Of a DNA stretch of 64,000 nucleotides, positions 59,901 through 64,000 are shown piece by piece. The notes beneath the pieces were generated by a model that saw only the letters and a list, made by a program, of their open reading frames with translations, was not told the origin of the DNA and ran no database searches. Every line of letters starts with the position of its first letter. Position 1 is the first letter of the stretch. Position numbers and translations under genes: made by a program. Source of the DNA: Epiperipatus broadwayi (taxonomy: Eukaryota > Onychophora > Udeonychophora > Euonychophora > Peripatidae); assembly GCA_028023455.1 (NCBI GenBank), contig JAQFVV010000111.1, positions 3,140,443 to 3,204,442 of the forward strand, read 5' to 3'.

Positions 59901-61060
59901 TTATTTTTATTATAGAAGTCTTTTCTGCTTATTGTTCCCTCTTGCAAAGTTCTTTCATCTTAATTTGATATTGCCCATTTGTCTGATGTTTTTCACTTTT
60001 GTAAAAACTGGGGAAAAAGCTTATTCTCATGTAAGTGCTTATTCTCTCTTTTTCTCTATGGGCTGAATAATGTTGATGCTTGCATATGTACTTCTTTTGA
60101 TAAAATCCTTCTAAATCTGATTTAAAAAGTTGGATTGTAGATGTATAAATAAGAATTTCATGATGCTTTATCTTTATGCTAATTATGACTATGAACTTTT
60201 AACATTCATTATGCTAATCAGATTGTATTGTAAATCTCTATCATTTGGATCAACTGCAATGTTGTTGTCTTTGAGAATTTTTGTTCCACTTGCTTTCTTC
60301 CATTTTCTGTCATTTGATATATTATTTCTATCCGGTTTTATCACTTTCTATCTTATTCTCCAGTTGTTTTGGTCCATCTTTTATCTTTTATTTTATTTAC
60401 TCTTTTCCATCTATCATTTGAACTATCATTTTAGTAAGTCTTTGATTGCTTTTTAGTTTTTTTTAATTGTTTGCTCCTAACTTTTGTTCTAATTGCTCTT
60501 ATACATGTTTTATCCTTTACTCAGCTGCTTTTGTTCATTTTCTACCTTTTTCTTTAATTGTTTAGATCTGTTTTTTGTCTTTTGTGTCAATTCTATCTTT
60601 TGTATCAACTTCAGAAATTGCAAGTTCATTTGGTTTTTGTGCATCTTTCGTCATTTGATAAAAATAGTTTTGTATATTTTCAATCTGTTGTTTTAGCTGT
60701 CAAGTTTATTTGCTTTTGTGCATCTTCTATTTTTATCAACTGATTTTCTTGTTTTTATATGCGTTTGCCCATATTTTATCTTTTGAATGTTTTTGTGTAT
60801 CTTCTATCTTTTCTAATTGCTTGAATAATGTGCTAATCACTTACTTTATATCTATTTGTGTTGATGCTATAGTATTTTCTTCAGACATTTTTACATTTTC
60901 ACCATTAGATTTCTGCTCCATTTATTTTTTTATCTTATTAATCACTGTCTATTTTAGATATTTTAATTATCCCTTCTTTCTCTAGGCTATCATCTTCATA
61001 ACTTCTAAACATGTTTTTGTAATTACCTAGCCTCTTTCATTCCTCTTCATATCATTCTGC
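59901..61060 (-). other. Decayed Lys/Gln-rich coding remnant (- strand), unidentified
   Basis: The (+) strand frames in this interval are Phe/Leu/Ser-rich, as expected opposite a Lys/Glu/Gln-rich gene. The (-) strand read across frames gives NYKNMFRSYEDDSLEKEGI (about 61030-60970), IEDAQKQINLTAKTTD (about 60735-60690), DAQKPNELAISEVDTKDRID (about 60650-60590) and EQLEQKLGANN (about 60510-60478). This suggests a coiled-coil protein. The block 'agatgcacaaaarcmaatra' occurs twice about 80 bp apart, so an internal repeat is likely. Many stops. The family is not recognised. Confidence 0.35.
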
Positions 61061-61290
61061 ATTTTTTGATTTGTAGATTCTATTTGTTTTACAATAACTT
61101 ATTGGATGTGTACATTTATTTAGATTGACTATTAACTGTGCTGCATCAAACCTTGGATTTTTTTTTTTAACCTGACAAGTCATTTAGTACTATTTTGTTC
61201 CTGTATTTTTCTGCCTGGCTCTATTTATCTTATTACTATATTAGAAAAAAATATTTGTCTGGTCATTCTATGCCATTCATTTATTTCAGA
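61061..61290 (-). pseudogene. Possible Tc1-type helix-turn-helix remnant
   Basis: On the (-) strand, about 61240-61120 reads 'I-E-P-G-R-K-I-Q-E-Q', then L-V-R-L-K-K-K-N-P-R-F-D-A-A-Q-L. This resembles the second DNA-binding helix region of Tc1-like transposases ([GS]-R-P-R-K ... [LI]-x-R-x-x-K-K-N-P-R-x-[ST]-A-x-x-L). No DDE core was found downstream; instead the Lys/Gln-rich remnant follows. Short evidence, so tentative. Confidence 0.38.
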
Positions 61291-62228
61291 TAATTGAATG
61301 TTTATTATTCAAAATTATTCCAGCTATATTAAACATAATTAGATCCCAATTTGAATGCCCAAAAATTATTTAAAAATAATATTTACTATGTAATGGACAT
61401 TCATTGGAATAATGTATATGAAGTAGTTATATTTTGAATCCATTAATATTTATGTTAATAATGCATAGTAAATATAATGATACTAAATAATAGATTTATT
61501 TACTTCATTTTTCAGGATTGACTTCATAATCATCAAACTCTGTGTGCTACCTGATAAATACCGTTAGGAAATATTCCTGAAGTTTACTGCATTTCTGTAT
61601 TAATTGATTCAAAATATGATCTTTATAATATTTAATGGTTAAATTAATCAATACATCTATAATGCCTGGCCAAATAAAAAATCACATAAGTTATTTCTGG
61701 ATTCAATGGATCATGGATTTGATATTCTAAACTGACAATTTTCAATAAAATTATTGAAACCTTATACTATTTAAATAAATAATAATAAACAATTTATTTA
61801 CAGATTCATAATAACATAAATTTTCGTACAGCGCCTTATTTCTATTTTAAAACAAATATACATTCGTTAGTAAATATTTACAAATCATATATTGAATAAA
61901 ACTATTATTAATACCCTTTAAATTATATTTTTCTAATTTAAATTAAATTTACTCTTTATTTATAATCAATGACTTATATAATTAAATTTTAATCACAAGC
62001 AAATTTATTTTTTTATTAATCAAATCTCTAAATATCTTTTGACGTTTCACAAGCACTTATGAAAAGACAAATACTCAACAAATAACATTTTACAGACAGC
62101 CTCAAAAAATGTTCAAAGTGTATTCCTTATCAACTTTAATATATTAATTTTGTAAGCCACATTGTGTAATATAGTGCTATCAAATGTGGCCAAACTTTAC
62201 TTGTTGGTAATAAATATTTCATGCCTTA
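61291..62228. other. No recognisable feature
   Basis: AT-rich DNA. Nothing could be identified. Confidence 0.5.
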
Positions 62229-63450
62229 TATATATATAAACAACTTTATTAAAGCGGAAAATAAATGTACATAAGTAATACAAATGACTCTAGAGTAAGG
62301 AAGTTACAAAAGAAAAAATAATTGGTTACATGAGAACTATAGATACAGTCTATAGTTAATTTAAAACATGATATAGAATATGAATACAATTAACAATATG
62401 AGAAAACCAATACAAACTCAAGACATATAGTAAATATTAATACATAAATATTAAAGAAGTAGGGACTTCTTAAAAAAACTGAAAAAAAAACAACCAAGTC
62501 TGATCAAATATAAATTTAGAAGACATAGTACTGTCTCTGGCCTTAAGTTTTTTAAAAGTTTGTAAAAAGAAAGTGTCCACATCTGGCTGTGGCAGAGTGA
62601 ACAGTTTCTTACATCTGGTCAACCATACAGAGTATGTCAAGAAGGTAGACATTCTGATGGTTGGAATGTCTCTATAAATCACACAATCCCTGATAGACAT
62701 AATTTTATAAAAGTCAACTTTACAGTTCTGATAGATAGTCATTTTGATTTTGCTGAGACCAATACAAGAGAGAGTGATGTCATCAAATGTCTCATCCTGA
62801 TGGCAGCAGTTCATACACAGTGGATCTATTTCACCAAACTGTCTCCTGTATTTCAGGAACCAATTAGTAGGCATAGCTTGCATATTTATTTTGACTAGAT
62901 AGTCTAATAATTTTGGTTCCAAAGCCCAGAATTTAAACAGAGTAATAAGCTTCTGATTGGTAATCCCAAACTTTGGCCTTATAGTGCTTACTTGTGGGTT
63001 AATAAGCTGATTGGGTTCCCAAAGAGTAAGTTTGGACTTAAAGGCATTATCCGATATGTTATAATGTTTATTAATATCAAAGAGCAGGATGTCAAGACAG
63101 CAAGTTGTAGCAGGTGGAGACCTGTCTGTAGGTGGTACTATGTCAGAAATTTGCCTATGCCCATACTTCTGTATGTGCTTTTTGAAAGCTAATGGCTGGA
63201 ATAGAGTGGAACAACATCCCATTTATCTTCCAATGCCATTGCATTTTAGCAATGCTAATGGAAACCAGTCAGCCATTCCAGAACAGCCTTGTACACAATG
63301 TATTAATTTTTTTAATAAAGGATTTATAAACTGTTATGATTGGTAGATAATAGGAGATTCTTGCCATCACCTTCACATTAAGCAAGACAACCTTTCTTTG
63401 AAGTGAAAGATATACCTTGGAGAGGGTTTTGATGATCTAACCAGTAGGTT
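62229..63450 (-). mobile_element. LINE-A copy 3, 5'-truncated (- strand)
   Basis: The (-) strand enters LINE-A at about 63450, just after the palm domain: LSKVYLSLQRKVVLLNVKV (63420-63365) matches SLSKIYLSWFGKVALLN of the long copy. YYLPIITVYKSFIKKINTLC follows, then a frame change leads into the open C-terminal frame. The 3' UTR ends at 'ggaaaataaagttg'-like DNA (complement of about 62240-62260) and passes into TA repeats at 62229-62240. Only the last third of the element was inserted or survives. Confidence 0.85.
62470..63222 (-). pseudogene. LINE-A C-terminal region, open 250-codon frame
   Basis: This is the longest undamaged stretch of LINE-A. It encodes PTDRSPPATT (residues 31-40), LEPKLLDYLVKINMQAMPTN (101-120), a knuckle reading C-x2-C-x8-D-x4-C (the His ligand replaced by Asp), then RMSTFLTYSVWLTRC and SKFIFDQTW near the end. 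The same frame is interrupted by a stop immediately before the Met, and upstream homology continues (VNSFINPLLKKL and a parallel frame), so the Met is not a native start. The frame is a surviving piece of ORF2, not a separate gene. Confidence 0.82.
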
Positions 63451-63455
63451 GTATA

Positions 63456-63669
63456 ATTGATTGCTGAATCTCTTTAGACATTGCCTTTAATGCATTAAAA
63501 ATATAATTCTACATGTTGATAACTCTTAAAAATATAACTCCATTTATTCAGTGACAATTGATTGCTGAATCTCTTTAGACATTGCCTATTGCTCATGCCT
63601 TTAATGCATTAAAAATATAATTCTACATGTTGATAACTCTTAAAAATATAACTCCATTTATTCAGTGAC
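63456..63669 (+). repeat. Tandem duplication, about 101-113 bp units
   Basis: 63456-63555 and 63557-63669 both run from 'attgattgctgaatctcttt' to 'ccatttattcagtgac' with essentially no substitutions. The second has an extra 12 bp ('attgctcatgcc') after 'agacattgcct'. The duplication starts right at the 5' truncation point of LINE-A copy 3. Confidence 0.93.
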
Positions 63670-63691
63670 CTTTTAATTTATTATCATTACA

Positions 63692-63743
63692 TATATATAT
63701 AATATATATATATATGTAAATATATATATATATATATATATAT
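63692..63743. repeat. (TA)n microsatellite
   Basis: TA units with a short interruption ('tgtaaa') near 63715. After it, to the window end, nothing was recognised. Confidence 0.95.
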
Positions 63744-64000
63744 AATGTAGTTTACAAAGTACATTTTTGTGCTAATCTTGACAAATATGTATATCACTAA
63801 ATGCACATTTACATTGAACTAATAAGAATTCAAAAGGATGGCCATGCTTTGGGTTCTAAATCTTTTAAAACAGGAACCATAAAATTAATTCAATAAGGTG
63901 ATTATCTATTTGATCTTAGCTTATATAAATAGTATTTTCAATATTAAATCCTTTATAGAAGTAGTCAGCTTCAGATTTCACCCCTGATGAAATAAATCAT

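Noticed and set aside
60130-60985. Membrane proteins suggested by hydrophobic (+) frames
   Set aside because: Phe/Leu/Ile/Ser-rich frames are what the complement of a Lys/Gln-rich remnant gives. No start context, signal or domain supports them.

Overview
This is a very AT-rich stretch of animal (invertebrate) nuclear DNA. No host gene, rRNA, functional tRNA, operon or CRISPR array could be recognised. The metazoan call rests on the repeat content: RTE-like and other non-LTR retrotransposons, Penelope-like elements with GIY-YIG domains, hAT, mariner and Merlin-type DNA transposon remnants, tRNA-derived SINE-like copies, long (TA)n and (TTA)n microsatellites, and a 359-bp tandem array. The sequence alone does not fix the phylum. 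All identifications come from motifs read by eye.

Layout. 0-9.5 kb: a frameshifted Merlin/ISXO2-type transposase fragment runs off the left edge (- strand). Retroelement fragments follow, then a diffuse repeat (about 4.9-7.7 kb) that recurs at 31.3-32.9 kb. That repeat contains a nearly perfect 578-bp palindrome. A non-autonomous hAT element with an 8-bp target duplication lies at 8.2-8.7 kb. 9.5-17.5 kb: a long (TA)n tract, an RTE-like pseudogene, a second decayed reverse transcriptase, a small inverted-repeat element (MITE), and the 3' end of a LINE family called LINE-A here. 18-24.2 kb: a SINE-like copy, three Penelope-like remnants, inverted copies of a probable Penelope terminal repeat, and a 0.4-kb foldback. 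25-27.8 kb: a nearly full-length but badly decayed RTE copy. 28.3-30.4 kb: 5.8 copies of a 359-bp satellite. 31.3-47 kb: mostly structureless AT-rich DNA, with a 235-bp triplication, two further foldbacks, SINE-like copies and a weak promoter-like patch. 47.5-48.3 kb: a decayed mariner transposase (- strand). 48.8-49.6 kb: paired tRNA-related repeats. 53.3-54.4 kb: nested foldbacks and a retroposed 3' end between (TTA)n tracts. 55.5-59.05 kb: the longest LINE-A copy, with endonuclease, reverse transcriptase and C-terminal domain but several frameshifts. 60-61.3 kb: a decayed (- strand) coding remnant. 62.2-63.45 kb: a third LINE-A copy (- strand) with an open 250-codon C-terminal ORF.

The parts do not form a pathway. 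The window reads as a graveyard of several generations of mobile DNA. The youngest-looking events are the 578-bp palindrome, the 359-bp array and the 235-bp triplication, all with very similar copies. No convincing undescribed functional system was found. The best leads are structural: the palindromes, the satellite, the shared foldback families, and a LINE-A copy that lacks exactly the residues of the reverse transcriptase active site.
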